From positions 1 through 64,000 of the forward strand of contig CAJQIZ010000015.1 in the NCBI GenBank assembly GCA_905478555.1: DNA of 64,000 nt. Reading direction: 5' to 3'. A program made the position numbers and the translations under genes. Position 1 is the first letter of the stretch; each line of letters starts with the position of its first letter. The notes under the pieces are model-generated. The model did not search any database. It had not been told where the DNA came from and saw only the letters and a list, made by a program, of their open reading frames with translations. This stretch comes from an uncultured Flavobacteriales bacterium. Its GTDB lineage: Bacteria; Bacteroidota; Bacteroidia; Flavobacteriales; BACL11. This document shows, one piece after another, positions 9,970-21,622 of this stretch.

Positions 9970-10962
9970 TTATTCGTTTTCTAAAATTCTGTTTAAATCC
10001 TCCACATTAAACTCATTTCCAGAAGTCCCTTCATACAGCCTAATTTGCAGGTTACTAATATAATCATATTGATTTTTAGCATCATAAAGAATTATAACGG
10101 GGTTATCATAATCTGGATTTGTAATTTCCATATAACTATCTATCTCTTCAGTATCATAATTATAAAAAGGAATAGATTGGAAAGGATATTCTTTACCTAC
10201 TATATTAAAGAAATTATCAACTCTTAACTTCATATCTTCTAACATTATAGTGTCATTATCACTGTTTGAAAAAATAATATGAATAGGAGGGAAATCTTCA
10301 GATAAATTAGAAAGAGAATCTAAACTTCTAGCAGCATGTTGACAATGGTCACAATCAGGATCAAAGAAACAAAGAATCTTTCTGGACTCAGTATTCAGAA
10401 ATTCTTCATCTTCTACATACGAAATAAAACTACTCCCCTCTGATTTACTTTGAGAAGAAATAGGTAAAGCAGCAAACATTAGAGTACTAATAGATAAAAA
10501 CAAAATAACTAAGTATGAAAAGTTAGATTTTTTATCTTCAGATTTTTTGTAAATAAAATACAAAATAACTAATGTGATTATATTTTTTATTAACGCTTCT
10601 AAAGGAGTCATAGGGATTAAATCTCCAAAACAACCGCAATTTTCAGAATCCCCAAGAAGTTGAGTAGATAAATGAACACTAAAAACAGCAACCATAATAA
10701 ATGAAAGAGGAACTACAATTCTTTTCAGATAATTATTAAACAAAATAGTAATAGCTAGAAATAATTCTGCACCAATAATAAACCTAGAAAAATATGGAGC
10801 AAGTGATTCAGAAAACCCCATTGGAATAAGTTGACCTTGTTCGAATACCTTTGTAATGCCGTAAATTGGATATGGGTATAATTTAGCAAATACAGAAAGT
10901 AAAAATAGTCCCGATATTAAAATCCTTAAAGTAAATATTATTTTATTTTTATTTTTTCTCAT
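9970..10962 (-). CDS. DoxX/MauE-like membrane protein with a C-terminal thioredoxin-like region
   Basis: TM N-terminal half with NCGCFGD; C-terminal half with CFFDPDCDHCQHAARSL CxxC motif. Confidence 0.75.
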   Translation of the reverse strand: MRKNKNKIIFTLRILISGLFLLSVFAKLYPYPIYGITKVFEQGQLIPMGFSESLAPYFSRFIIGAELFLAITILFNNYLKRIVVPLSFIMVAVFSVHLSTQLLGDSENCGCFGDLIPMTPLEALIKNIITLVILYFIYKKSEDKKSNFSYLVILFLSISTLMFAALPISSQSKSEGSSFISYVEDEEFLNTESRKILCFFDPDCDHCQHAARSLDSLSNLSEDFPPIHIIFSNSDNDTIMLEDMKLRVDNFFNIVGKEYPFQSIPFYNYDTEEIDSYMEITNPDYDNPVIILYDAKNQYDYISNLQIRLYEGTSGNEFNVEDLNRILENE

Positions 10963-10964
10963 AA

Positions 10965-11501
10965 TTATTTTAGTTTAATAAGTGCAAATACTGCATAGTT
11001 TAACATATCTAAATAGTTAGCATCAATTCCTTCTGAAATTAACACATTACCTTTATTGTCTTCAATCTGTTTTACTCGTAATAGTTTCTGTAAAATTAAA
11101 TCTGTAAGAGAACTTACTCTCATATCTCTCCAAGCCTCCCCATAATCATGGTTTTTATCTGACATTAAGTTTTTAGCTTGAAAAGAATATTTTTCAAACA
11201 GATTCATTACTTCATCATAATTTAATTCTTCCGACTGATTAGCAACCCCTAAATCTAACTGGATTAAACCAATAATAGAATAATTTACTATACCAACAAA
11301 TTCACTTACCACTCCCTCTTCTATCTTTTGAGAACCCTTTTCTTCAATACTTCTTATTCGTTGTGCTTTTATAAAAATTTGATCTGTTAAGGATGATATT
11401 CTTAAGATTCTCCAAGCGGAACCATAATCTTTCATTTTTTTACCAAAAATGTCCTTACATTTCTTTATTATTGAATCGAATTCGGATGTAGTTTTTTCCA
11501 T
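10965..11501 (-). CDS. DUF1599-family protein with two tandem copies of the domain
   Basis: Repeated KDYGSAWRILRISSLTDQI / HDYGEAWRDMRVSSLTDLI; start set at MEKTTSEF (11501) because the longer ORF overlaps divergent folP. Confidence 0.8.
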   Translation of the reverse strand: MEKTTSEFDSIIKKCKDIFGKKMKDYGSAWRILRISSLTDQIFIKAQRIRSIEEKGSQKIEEGVVSEFVGIVNYSIIGLIQLDLGVANQSEELNYDEVMNLFEKYSFQAKNLMSDKNHDYGEAWRDMRVSSLTDLILQKLLRVKQIEDNKGNVLISEGIDANYLDMLNYAVFALIKLK

Positions 11502-11554
11502 TGATATTATTAAATTATAAAGCTGAAATATACATCTTTTTATAAGCAATAAAA

Positions 11555-12376
11555 ATGAAGGTAAAACAGAATAAAATAGACTTATCAACAACAATTGTAA
11601 TGGGAATTTTAAACCTAACAGACAATTCGTTTTATGACGGAGGGAGATATAAAAATGAAGAGAAAGCCCTAATACAATGCCGAAAAATGACAAAAGAAGG
11701 AGCTCTAATAATAGACATAGGAGCTCAATCCTCTAAGCCAGGAAGTAACGAAATAACAGAAGAGGAAGAATGGAAGAGAATAAAACCATTATTAGTAGCA
11801 ATTAAAAAAGAGTTTCCAGAAATATTAATTTCAATTGATACCTATAAAGCTAATATTGCCGAAAAAAGTATTAACAATGGAGCAGATATTATAAACGATA
11901 TTTCGGCAGGAGATTTAGACAAAAATATGTTTTCGGTTATTGCAAAACATAAGGTACCTTATATTATAATGCATATGAAAGGAAAACCAAAAAACATGCA
12001 AGAAAAACCTATCTTCAAAAATGTAGTAAAAGAAATAAAAGATTATTTTGTAAAAAAAATAATTCAATTAAAAAAATTAGGAATAGAAGAAATTATTATT
12101 GATCCAGGTTTTGGTTTCGGTAAAACGATAGAACATAATTATGAAATATTAAATAATCTTCAGGAATTAAAAAAACTAAACCTTCCTATATTAGTTGGTG
12201 TTAGTAGAAAATCAATGATTTACAACTTACTAGAAAATACAGCAGAACAATCGTTAAACGGTACTACAGTAGTAAATAGCATTTCACTAACAAAAGGAGC
12301 TAACATATTAAGAGTTCATGATGTAAAAGAAGCTGTAGAATGCATAAAAATTATTAATTTCGCAAAAAACAAATAA
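11555..12376 (+). CDS. folP: Dihydropteroate synthase
   Basis: MGILNLTDNSFYDGG, IDIGAQSSKPG, IIDPGFGFGKT. Confidence 0.95.
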   Translation: MKVKQNKIDLSTTIVMGILNLTDNSFYDGGRYKNEEKALIQCRKMTKEGALIIDIGAQSSKPGSNEITEEEEWKRIKPLLVAIKKEFPEILISIDTYKANIAEKSINNGADIINDISAGDLDKNMFSVIAKHKVPYIIMHMKGKPKNMQEKPIFKNVVKEIKDYFVKKIIQLKKLGIEEIIIDPGFGFGKTIEHNYEILNNLQELKKLNLPILVGVSRKSMIYNLLENTAEQSLNGTTVVNSISLTKGANILRVHDVKEAVECIKIINFAKNK

Positions 12377-12379
12377 AGT

Positions 12380-13189
12380 ATGGATATCATCTGGCAAACA
12401 TTATTCGAATTAGGAAGTTTTAAAATTTCTTTTATGGACATCATTGATCTATCTTTAGTAAGTTATTTGTTATTCAAATTATATAAAATTGCTAGAGGTA
12501 CCGCTGCAATAAATATATTTTTTGGATTAATAGCAATTTACGCTACTTACCAATTGGCAGATGTAATGAGAATGAAGTTTATAACTCAAATACTTGGAGG
12601 ATTTATTAGTATTACTTTTATAATAATTGTTATTTTATTTCAGCAGGAAATACGAAAATACCTCAGCCAAATAGGAAAGGGGAAAATGGTAAAGAATAAA
12701 CACTTACTTAAATTTTTCAATTCTGAGAATGAAGAGAAATTAAATACAAATTCCATAATAAAAGCCTGTGTTGAGTTTCAGAAAACTAAAACAGGAGCAA
12801 TAATTGTACTCACACATTCGGATGATTTAAACTTTATTTGCGAAAATGCAGTTCAATTAAATTCTGAAATAAGCTACCCCTTACTAGATAGTATATTCTT
12901 CAAAAACTCTCCACTTCATGATGGAGCTATTGTAATACGAAACAATAGAATTGTTGCTGCAAGATGTATTTTACCAGTTAGTAATGATGATGATTTCCCT
13001 GGAGAATTAGGAATGAGACACAGAGCCGCAATGGGAATTAGCGAACATTCGGACGCACTAACTATAATAGTTTCCGAACAAAACGGAAAAATATCCTACA
13101 CACAAAATGGGAAAATAAAAATTGGTGTAAGCGAAAAACAACTAACAAACTACTTAAACAAACAGTTTAACAGCAAAAAGGAATCATAA
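12380..13189 (+). CDS. cdaA: Diadenylate cyclase (CdaA/DacA, DAC domain)
   Basis: N-terminal TM helices, then DGAIVIRNNRIVAARCILPVS and GMRHRAAMGISE. Confidence 0.93.
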   Translation: MDIIWQTLFELGSFKISFMDIIDLSLVSYLLFKLYKIARGTAAINIFFGLIAIYATYQLADVMRMKFITQILGGFISITFIIIVILFQQEIRKYLSQIGKGKMVKNKHLLKFFNSENEEKLNTNSIIKACVEFQKTKTGAIIVLTHSDDLNFICENAVQLNSEISYPLLDSIFFKNSPLHDGAIVIRNNRIVAARCILPVSNDDDFPGELGMRHRAAMGISEHSDALTIIVSEQNGKISYTQNGKIKIGVSEKQLTNYLNKQFNSKKES

Positions 13190-13217
13190 AAAAGAAAAAA
13201 CTGAATACTATAAAAGA

Positions 13218-13241
13218 AAATCCGAACTTTCGTTCGGATTT
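13218..13241. terminator. Bidirectional terminator between convergent cdaA and icd
   Basis: Perfect 10-bp stem AAATCCGAAC-TTTC-GTTCGGATTT. Confidence 0.8.
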
Positions 13242-13267
13242 AAATTATAACCACTATAAACTGCATA

Positions 13268-15490
<2,223 letters not shown>

Positions 15491-15558
15491 TTAGTATATA
15501 TTTGTATAAAATATTTTTCGTGTTTATCTGTTTAAAAATAAATAAATATATTAATTTA

Positions 15559-18489
15559 TTAGTATCCGAAAATATCTTCTAGAGTTAAAAATTTAATTTC
15601 TCCATATTCTTTTAACAACTCTAAATCTAAGTTATCTTTATCCCCTAACACCATGACTATTCTATTTGCTGGAGCGATATGTAAATTATGGAAATCTTTT
15701 AATGTAATCATATCCATTTCCTGAACTTCATTATAGATGTTTTCACGGATATCGTAATCAATACCCATCTTAACAGCTTTTTCGTATTCTGATAAAATTC
15801 TAGATTTAGTCAACCTTTCTGTTCTTATTTTTTGAATAATCCCTTCCTTAGAATTACTCATGTTTTCAGAAGATTCTGGCATGTTATTTAATAAATCAGA
15901 CATCCCTTCTAAAGCTTCTCCTAGCTTGTCAGATTGTGTACCAATATAAGAAAAAGAATAATGTGATTTATCCAATTCTTGAGGAATAGAATAAGTACTG
16001 TAAACAGAATATGCTAATGCTTTGGACTCTCTCATTTCCTGAAAAACAATAGAACTCATTCCTCCACCAAAGTACGAATTATGGAATTTAATTTGAGGAA
16101 TTTCTGAAATCTGTAATTGATCTCCCTTAGCCAATAATAAAACCTCTGCTTGTTGCATGTCATAATCAACAAAATATACAATAGGCACGTCTAAGGATAA
16201 TTCTGTATAAGAATTTCCTTCCTTAATATCTTTTAAGTTAGAAGTATTAGCATGTAATAAAGATATACTTTCTGAAATTACATTAATTTGTTCAGGACCG
16301 TAATATAAAATTCTATGCTTATAAGAAGTCAAATTATGTATTAAAGATATTAAATCAGAAGAAGTAACATTATTTAACTCTTCTTCAGAAATTTGATTTA
16401 TATAAGCAGAATTCTGACCAAATTTTGCATAGTTCATCATAGCTGACCACAAAATAACCTGTTTATTTAATTTATCATCATTTCTTGATTTCAATTGAGC
16501 TATCTTTAAGTTTACTAGAGCTTCTTCATCTGCAACTGCATTTGCTAAAATATTTTCAAATAATTTTACCGATTCTTCAAAATTAGACTGAAGTCCACTT
16601 AAAGTAACTTGTAACTTATCTGCACCACAATTAACAGAAATGTCACAACCTAACTTATAGAATTCTTGTTGTACATCAGAAGGAGAAAGTTCTGAAGTTC
16701 CTAAATAATTTAAATAGTTTACAGCAAGTTTCAATCTGTTGTCATGATTAGTACCCATGTCAACAATATAGTTTAACTTAAACCTTTCATTTTCTGTATT
16801 CTCTTTATACACTAATTTTAAATCTCCGACAGAAGATTGTTGCACATCCTCATTGAAGTTTAAAAATACTGGTTCTACCTCTTTTACCTCTTCAGAAGTT
16901 AAAGCAACTAAAAATGGAGATTGATCTTCTCTATTTACACTTACAGGAGTAATAGCAGGTTTATCTACTTTCGGAATGGAGTTATCTTCTCCCGTTCTTT
17001 TATAAACTACCACATAATTATTATCAGAATAATTTGCATTTGCAAAATCAATAATATCTTGTTTTGTAATTTTTTCTAATTGAGCCATTTCATTTTGATG
17101 ATCTTCCCAATCAATTCCTAAAATAAAGGCATCTACAAATTCATTTGCTCTTCCAGAATTAGATTCTAATTTTTTAATTTGATTTAATTTTAAATCAGAA
17201 ATAATAGCACCAACTAACCAGTCAGGGAAATTACCTACTTTCACCTCTTCAATTTGAGATAATAATAAATCTTTTACTTCTAATAATGTTTGTCCTGGTT
17301 TCGGGCTTCCGTAAAATCCGTGTATAGAATAATCTTTCATTACCATTGGGAAACATCCACCACCAATAATCTCTTGAGACTGATTTAAGTTTAAATCAAT
17401 TAAACCAGCAGCAGTATTTGACAATACCATATCCATCATAGTAAGCAGTTCTACATCTCTAGTATTTGCACCATCAAAACGGAACCCCATATATAATCTT
17501 TCTGCTTCAGGACCCCAAACTTCCGTTTCTATAACTTCTATTATCGGAGATTCTTGTCTCACTTCAAAGGAAGGAGTTTCTTTTGATTCAAATCCACCCC
17601 AGTACTTTTCCACTAATTCGATAGTTTCATCATAATCAAAATCTCCTGAAAGACAAATAGCCATATTATTAGGAATATAGTACTTATTAAAATATTTTCT
17701 AATTTCAATTAATGAAGGATTTTTCAAATGGTCGATAGAACCAATTGTTGTCTGCTGACCATATTGGTGAATAGGAAATAATCCATCTAATAAAGCTTCA
17801 AACATTTTTCTACCATCATTATCTAAACTTATATTTTTTTCTTCATAAACTGCTTCTAACTCTGTATGAAACAATCTGAAAACTGGGTAACGAAATCTTT
17901 CTGACTCTAACTTCAACCATTTTTCCATTTGATTAGAAGGAATATCATTTATATAAACCGTTTTTTCATTTGAAGTATAAGCATTAGTTCCTTTCGCTCC
18001 TAATGAAGTAACCATTTTATCATATTCATTTGCTATTGCAAACTCTGCAGCAACACCAGAAACAGAATCAATTTGAGACCAAACTCTATTTCTGTTTTCT
18101 GTATCGCTCATATCAATAGTTCTATATTCTTCATACAGAGCTTCAATTTTTTCTAATAATGGTTTTTCTTTTTCATAATCTAAACTACCATACACATCCG
18201 TTCCTTTAAATAGCATATGCTCTAAATAATGAGCTAAACCAGTAGCATCTTCTGGGTCATTTTTACTCCCTGCTCTTACCGCAATATTAGTTTGCACTCT
18301 TGGAGCATCTGCATAAGAAGTTAAATATACCTTAAGACCGTTATCTAAAGTATAAACCCTAGCGTTTAAAGGGTCGTTTTCTACAAATTCGTAATTTTCA
18401 TTCATGTTTTCTGATGTGTTTGCATTATACCAAAAATAGCCTAAAGCAGCCACAATTAGTGTAATGGTAAATATTTGTTTTGTTTTCAT
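15559..18489 (-). CDS. M16-family zinc metallopeptidase
   Basis: Signal/anchor N-terminus; HYLEHMLFKGT (HxxEH). Confidence 0.92.
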   Translation of the reverse strand: MKTKQIFTITLIVAALGYFWYNANTSENMNENYEFVENDPLNARVYTLDNGLKVYLTSYADAPRVQTNIAVRAGSKNDPEDATGLAHYLEHMLFKGTDVYGSLDYEKEKPLLEKIEALYEEYRTIDMSDTENRNRVWSQIDSVSGVAAEFAIANEYDKMVTSLGAKGTNAYTSNEKTVYINDIPSNQMEKWLKLESERFRYPVFRLFHTELEAVYEEKNISLDNDGRKMFEALLDGLFPIHQYGQQTTIGSIDHLKNPSLIEIRKYFNKYYIPNNMAICLSGDFDYDETIELVEKYWGGFESKETPSFEVRQESPIIEVIETEVWGPEAERLYMGFRFDGANTRDVELLTMMDMVLSNTAAGLIDLNLNQSQEIIGGGCFPMVMKDYSIHGFYGSPKPGQTLLEVKDLLLSQIEEVKVGNFPDWLVGAIISDLKLNQIKKLESNSGRANEFVDAFILGIDWEDHQNEMAQLEKITKQDIIDFANANYSDNNYVVVYKRTGEDNSIPKVDKPAITPVSVNREDQSPFLVALTSEEVKEVEPVFLNFNEDVQQSSVGDLKLVYKENTENERFKLNYIVDMGTNHDNRLKLAVNYLNYLGTSELSPSDVQQEFYKLGCDISVNCGADKLQVTLSGLQSNFEESVKLFENILANAVADEEALVNLKIAQLKSRNDDKLNKQVILWSAMMNYAKFGQNSAYINQISEEELNNVTSSDLISLIHNLTSYKHRILYYGPEQINVISESISLLHANTSNLKDIKEGNSYTELSLDVPIVYFVDYDMQQAEVLLLAKGDQLQISEIPQIKFHNSYFGGGMSSIVFQEMRESKALAYSVYSTYSIPQELDKSHYSFSYIGTQSDKLGEALEGMSDLLNNMPESSENMSNSKEGIIQKIRTERLTKSRILSEYEKAVKMGIDYDIRENIYNEVQEMDMITLKDFHNLHIAPANRIVMVLGDKDNLDLELLKEYGEIKFLTLEDIFGY

Positions 18490-18507
18490 AATTAATAATT
18501 GTTTAGT

Positions 18508-20256
18508 TTAATAGTCAGGATCTAATCCTAGCTTTTGTTGTAAAGTATTTAAATGAGGATTTTCCTCAGTCATTTTTATAAATTTATCTTTCGGAGTATA
18601 CGGAACATCACTTTTTTTATCTTCCGATAATTCTGTTTTTAAACTAATAAAATCATTGTTAAGAGAAGTTCTTAAATGATCCATTAATTCTATTTTATTT
18701 TCATCTAATATTTTTTCTTGTGCATCATTAGATATTTTTAAGTTTATTAAAGTCTCCTCTTCTAGAGTTGGATCAGATGAAGTAAGAGTAATAAATAAAT
18801 TCATTTTACCTTCCTTATTTATTTTCTCAGCAAACAACATCCACACTTCCCTCATTCTGGATTCAGTAAAGTTTTCTGATTTTTTAGGAGCATTTAACTC
18901 TGTTTCTACTTCTTTTTTATCATCCATTACATCAGAGAGAGAGAATCTACTTTTCCTTACTCTCCTTAAAGGTTCCTGCTTCACTACTGTTTTTACCTCC
19001 ACTTTTTCCTCTACAACAACTTCTACCTTTTCTACTTGATCAACTGTTTTATGTAGTACTTCTATCACAGGAACTTCCTCTACAATCTCCTGTTTTATTT
19101 TAACTTCTACTTGTTTTGCAGGAGCTATTATCTGGCTATTATTGTTTTTTTTTTCAGAAACAAACTGTCCGATAGTAGTCATTTTAAGTAAAGTTAATTC
19201 TACTAAAAGTCTCTGGTTTTTACTGGCCCTATATTCTACATCACATTTATTACACATTCTAAGTGCTTTTATCAGAAAACTCAATTCACAATTTTCCGAC
19301 TGACTAAGATATTTAGATTTTAACTCCTCTCCTTTATCTAACAATACTAAAGTTTGAGGGTCTTTACACACTAATAAGTCTCTTAAATGAGAAGCTAGTC
19401 CCATAATAAATTGATGAGCATCGAATCCGTTCTGTAAAATCTCATTAATAGTAAGCATCACGGAAGAAACATCATTAGAGATAATTTGATTTGTAATTTT
19501 AAGATAATAGTCGTGATCTAAAATATTTAAATTTTCGATCACACTTTTATAGGAAATACTTAAATCAGTAGAATCTACCAATCTATCAAACATAGAAAGA
19601 GAGTCTCTTAAGGAACCTCCTGCTTTTTGAGCTACAATATGCAAAGCATCTTTTTCAGCATTAATTCCTTCTGATTTGGAAACATATTCCAAATGAGAGA
19701 TAATATCATTCATACCAATACTTTTAAAATCAAATATTTGACACCTCGATAAAATAGTAGGAATAATTTTGTGTTTTTCAGTAGTAGCTAAAATAAATAT
19801 AGCGTGTTTAGGAGGTTCTTCTAAAGTTTTTAAGAAAGCATTAAATGCTGCAGAAGACAACATATGTACCTCATCAATAATATAAATACTATATTCACCA
19901 ACTTGAGGAGCAAACCTTACTTGATCTACTAAATTTCTGATATCATCTACTGAATTATTAGAAGCGGCATCTAATTCATGAATATTAAAAGAATGATGTT
20001 CGTTAAATGAAGTACAAGACTCACATTTATCACAGGCCTCTACATTTTCACTAATATTTTCGCAATTTATTGTTTTTGCTAATATACGAGCACACGTAGT
20101 TTTGCCTACTCCTCTCGGTCCACAAAATAAAAATGATTGTGCTAAATGATTATCCTTTATCGCCTTTGACAAAGTAGTTGTAATAGCCAATTGCCCTACT
20201 ACATCTGTAAATGTAGAAGGACGATACTTCCTAGCAGAAACTACAAAATCACTCAT
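18508..20256 (-). CDS. dnaX: DNA polymerase III subunit tau/gamma
   Basis: RKYRPSTFTDVVGQ, FCGPRGVGKTTCARILAKTINC, four-Cys zinc module, IIDEVHMLS, LEEPPKHAIFILATTE. Confidence 0.96.
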   Translation of the reverse strand: MSDFVVSARKYRPSTFTDVVGQLAITTTLSKAIKDNHLAQSFLFCGPRGVGKTTCARILAKTINCENISENVEACDKCESCTSFNEHHSFNIHELDAASNNSVDDIRNLVDQVRFAPQVGEYSIYIIDEVHMLSSAAFNAFLKTLEEPPKHAIFILATTEKHKIIPTILSRCQIFDFKSIGMNDIISHLEYVSKSEGINAEKDALHIVAQKAGGSLRDSLSMFDRLVDSTDLSISYKSVIENLNILDHDYYLKITNQIISNDVSSVMLTINEILQNGFDAHQFIMGLASHLRDLLVCKDPQTLVLLDKGEELKSKYLSQSENCELSFLIKALRMCNKCDVEYRASKNQRLLVELTLLKMTTIGQFVSEKKNNNSQIIAPAKQVEVKIKQEIVEEVPVIEVLHKTVDQVEKVEVVVEEKVEVKTVVKQEPLRRVRKSRFSLSDVMDDKKEVETELNAPKKSENFTESRMREVWMLFAEKINKEGKMNLFITLTSSDPTLEEETLINLKISNDAQEKILDENKIELMDHLRTSLNNDFISLKTELSEDKKSDVPYTPKDKFIKMTEENPHLNTLQQKLGLDPDY

Positions 20257-20368
20257 TTTATTAGTTTAAAATAATAGAATACAAATCTAATATTTATGAT
20301 GAGAAATGAGACTCTTTTTCCGAAAAAAATATTTTTACTTTTGAAAGCCCTGATTTAATTAGATTTAC

Positions 20369-20376
20369 TACATTTG
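20369..20376 (+). promoter_or_regulatory. Candidate Bacteroidota -7 element upstream of rpsF
   Basis: TACATTTG matches TAnnTTTG; a TTG lies about 25 bp upstream (20341). Confidence 0.55.
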
Positions 20377-20417
20377 CAGACCTTTTTAAAAATTAATATT
20401 AACTAAAAAAAAGAAAA

Positions 20418-20768
20418 ATGAATCATTACGAAACTGTTTTCATTATGACTCCCGTTTTATCTGAAGATCAGATAAAGGAAACAGTAAAAAGATACATATC
20501 TTATTTAAAAGCAAACAATGCAGAGATTGTATCGGAAGAGAATTGGGGACTTAAGAAACTTAAGTACACCATTCAAAAGAAAAAATCAGGATTTTATTAC
20601 CTGATTGAGTATAAAGCTAACGGTGCTATTTTATCAAACATGGATATAGAATTCAAAAGAGACGAAACAGTATTAAGATGGTTAACAGTAAAATTAGAGA
20701 AATTTGCTAATGAATATGCCGTTAGAAGAAGAAAGAGACTAAGTGAAACTAAAAAATCTGCAGAATAA
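20418..20768 (+). CDS. rpsF: 30S ribosomal protein S6
   Basis: [25 protein letters not shown]-type S6 sequence; followed by rpsR. Confidence 0.95.
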   Translation: MNHYETVFIMTPVLSEDQIKETVKRYISYLKANNAEIVSEENWGLKKLKYTIQKKKSGFYYLIEYKANGAILSNMDIEFKRDETVLRWLTVKLEKFANEYAVRRRKRLSETKKSAE

Positions 20769-21040
20769 TGGCTAGAAATAAAACAGAAATCAGATATCTT
20801 TCTCCTGTAGATATCGATAAAAGAAGAAAAGAAAAATACTGTCGTTTCAAAAAGATGGGTATTAAGTATATTGATTATAAAGATCCTGAGTTTTTAATGA
20901 GATTTTTAAATGACCAAGGTAAAATTTTACCAAGGAGAATTACAGGAACTTCACTAAAATACCAAAGAAGATTAGCTACAGCTGTAAAAAGATGTAGACA
21001 ATTAGCTTTGTTGCCATATGTTGGAGACAACTTAAAATAA
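20768..21040 (+). CDS. rpsR: 30S ribosomal protein S18
   Basis: [50 protein letters not shown]. Confidence 0.97.
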   Translation: MARNKTEIRYLSPVDIDKRRKEKYCRFKKMGIKYIDYKDPEFLMRFLNDQGKILPRRITGTSLKYQRRLATAVKRCRQLALLPYVGDNLK

Positions 21041-21061
21041 TAAACCTTAAACACTATAAAA

Positions 21062-21496
21062 ATGAATATTATATTATTAGAAAATATTGAGAAAGTAGGT
21101 TTTAAGGACGAAATTGTAACTGTTAAGAACGGTTATGGTAGAAATTTTTTAATCCCTAAAGGAAAAGCTGTTTTGGCTACTACTTCTGCTGTAAAAGTAT
21201 TAGAAGAAAAATTAAGACAACAATCTCAAAAAGAAGAAAAAGTAATTACTGACGCAAAATCAAAAGTAGAAACTTTAAAAGGTTTAGACATTAAGATTAA
21301 AGCTAAAATTGCCGGAGGAACAAAATTATTCGGTAAAATTACTTTATCTCAATTTATGTCCGCTATTGATGGAATAGAACTAGACAAAAACTTTGTAAGT
21401 TTACCTTCTGCTAAAGAAACAGGAAAATATGAAGCTGTAATCAGACTTCACAGAACTGTGTCAGTTACTATTCCTTTTGAAGTAATTGGAGAATAA
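21062..21496 (+). CDS. rplI: 50S ribosomal protein L9
   Basis: MNIILLENIEKVGFKDEIVTVKNGYGRNFLIPKGKAVLAT. Confidence 0.97.
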   Translation: MNIILLENIEKVGFKDEIVTVKNGYGRNFLIPKGKAVLATTSAVKVLEEKLRQQSQKEEKVITDAKSKVETLKGLDIKIKAKIAGGTKLFGKITLSQFMSAIDGIELDKNFVSLPSAKETGKYEAVIRLHRTVSVTIPFEVIGE

Positions 21497-21520
21497 GTAC
21501 TAAACAATACACACATTTTA

Positions 21521-21546
21521 AAAGCCCGATTTATTCGGGCTTTTTT
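21521..21546 (+). terminator. Intrinsic terminator after rplI
   Basis: AAAGCCCGA-TTTAT-TCGGGCTTTTTT hairpin plus T tract. Confidence 0.85.
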
Positions 21547-21594
21547 ATTGCCTAATTTCTCAGTTTTTACACCTCAAAAATCACCTTATTTTTA

Positions 21595-21602
21595 TAAATT
21601 TG
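21595..21602 (+). promoter_or_regulatory. Candidate -7 element upstream of aconitase
   Basis: TAAATTTG; supports translation start at 21623 rather than 21548. Confidence 0.55.
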
Positions 21603-21622
21603 CAATACTTAATAAAAAACAT

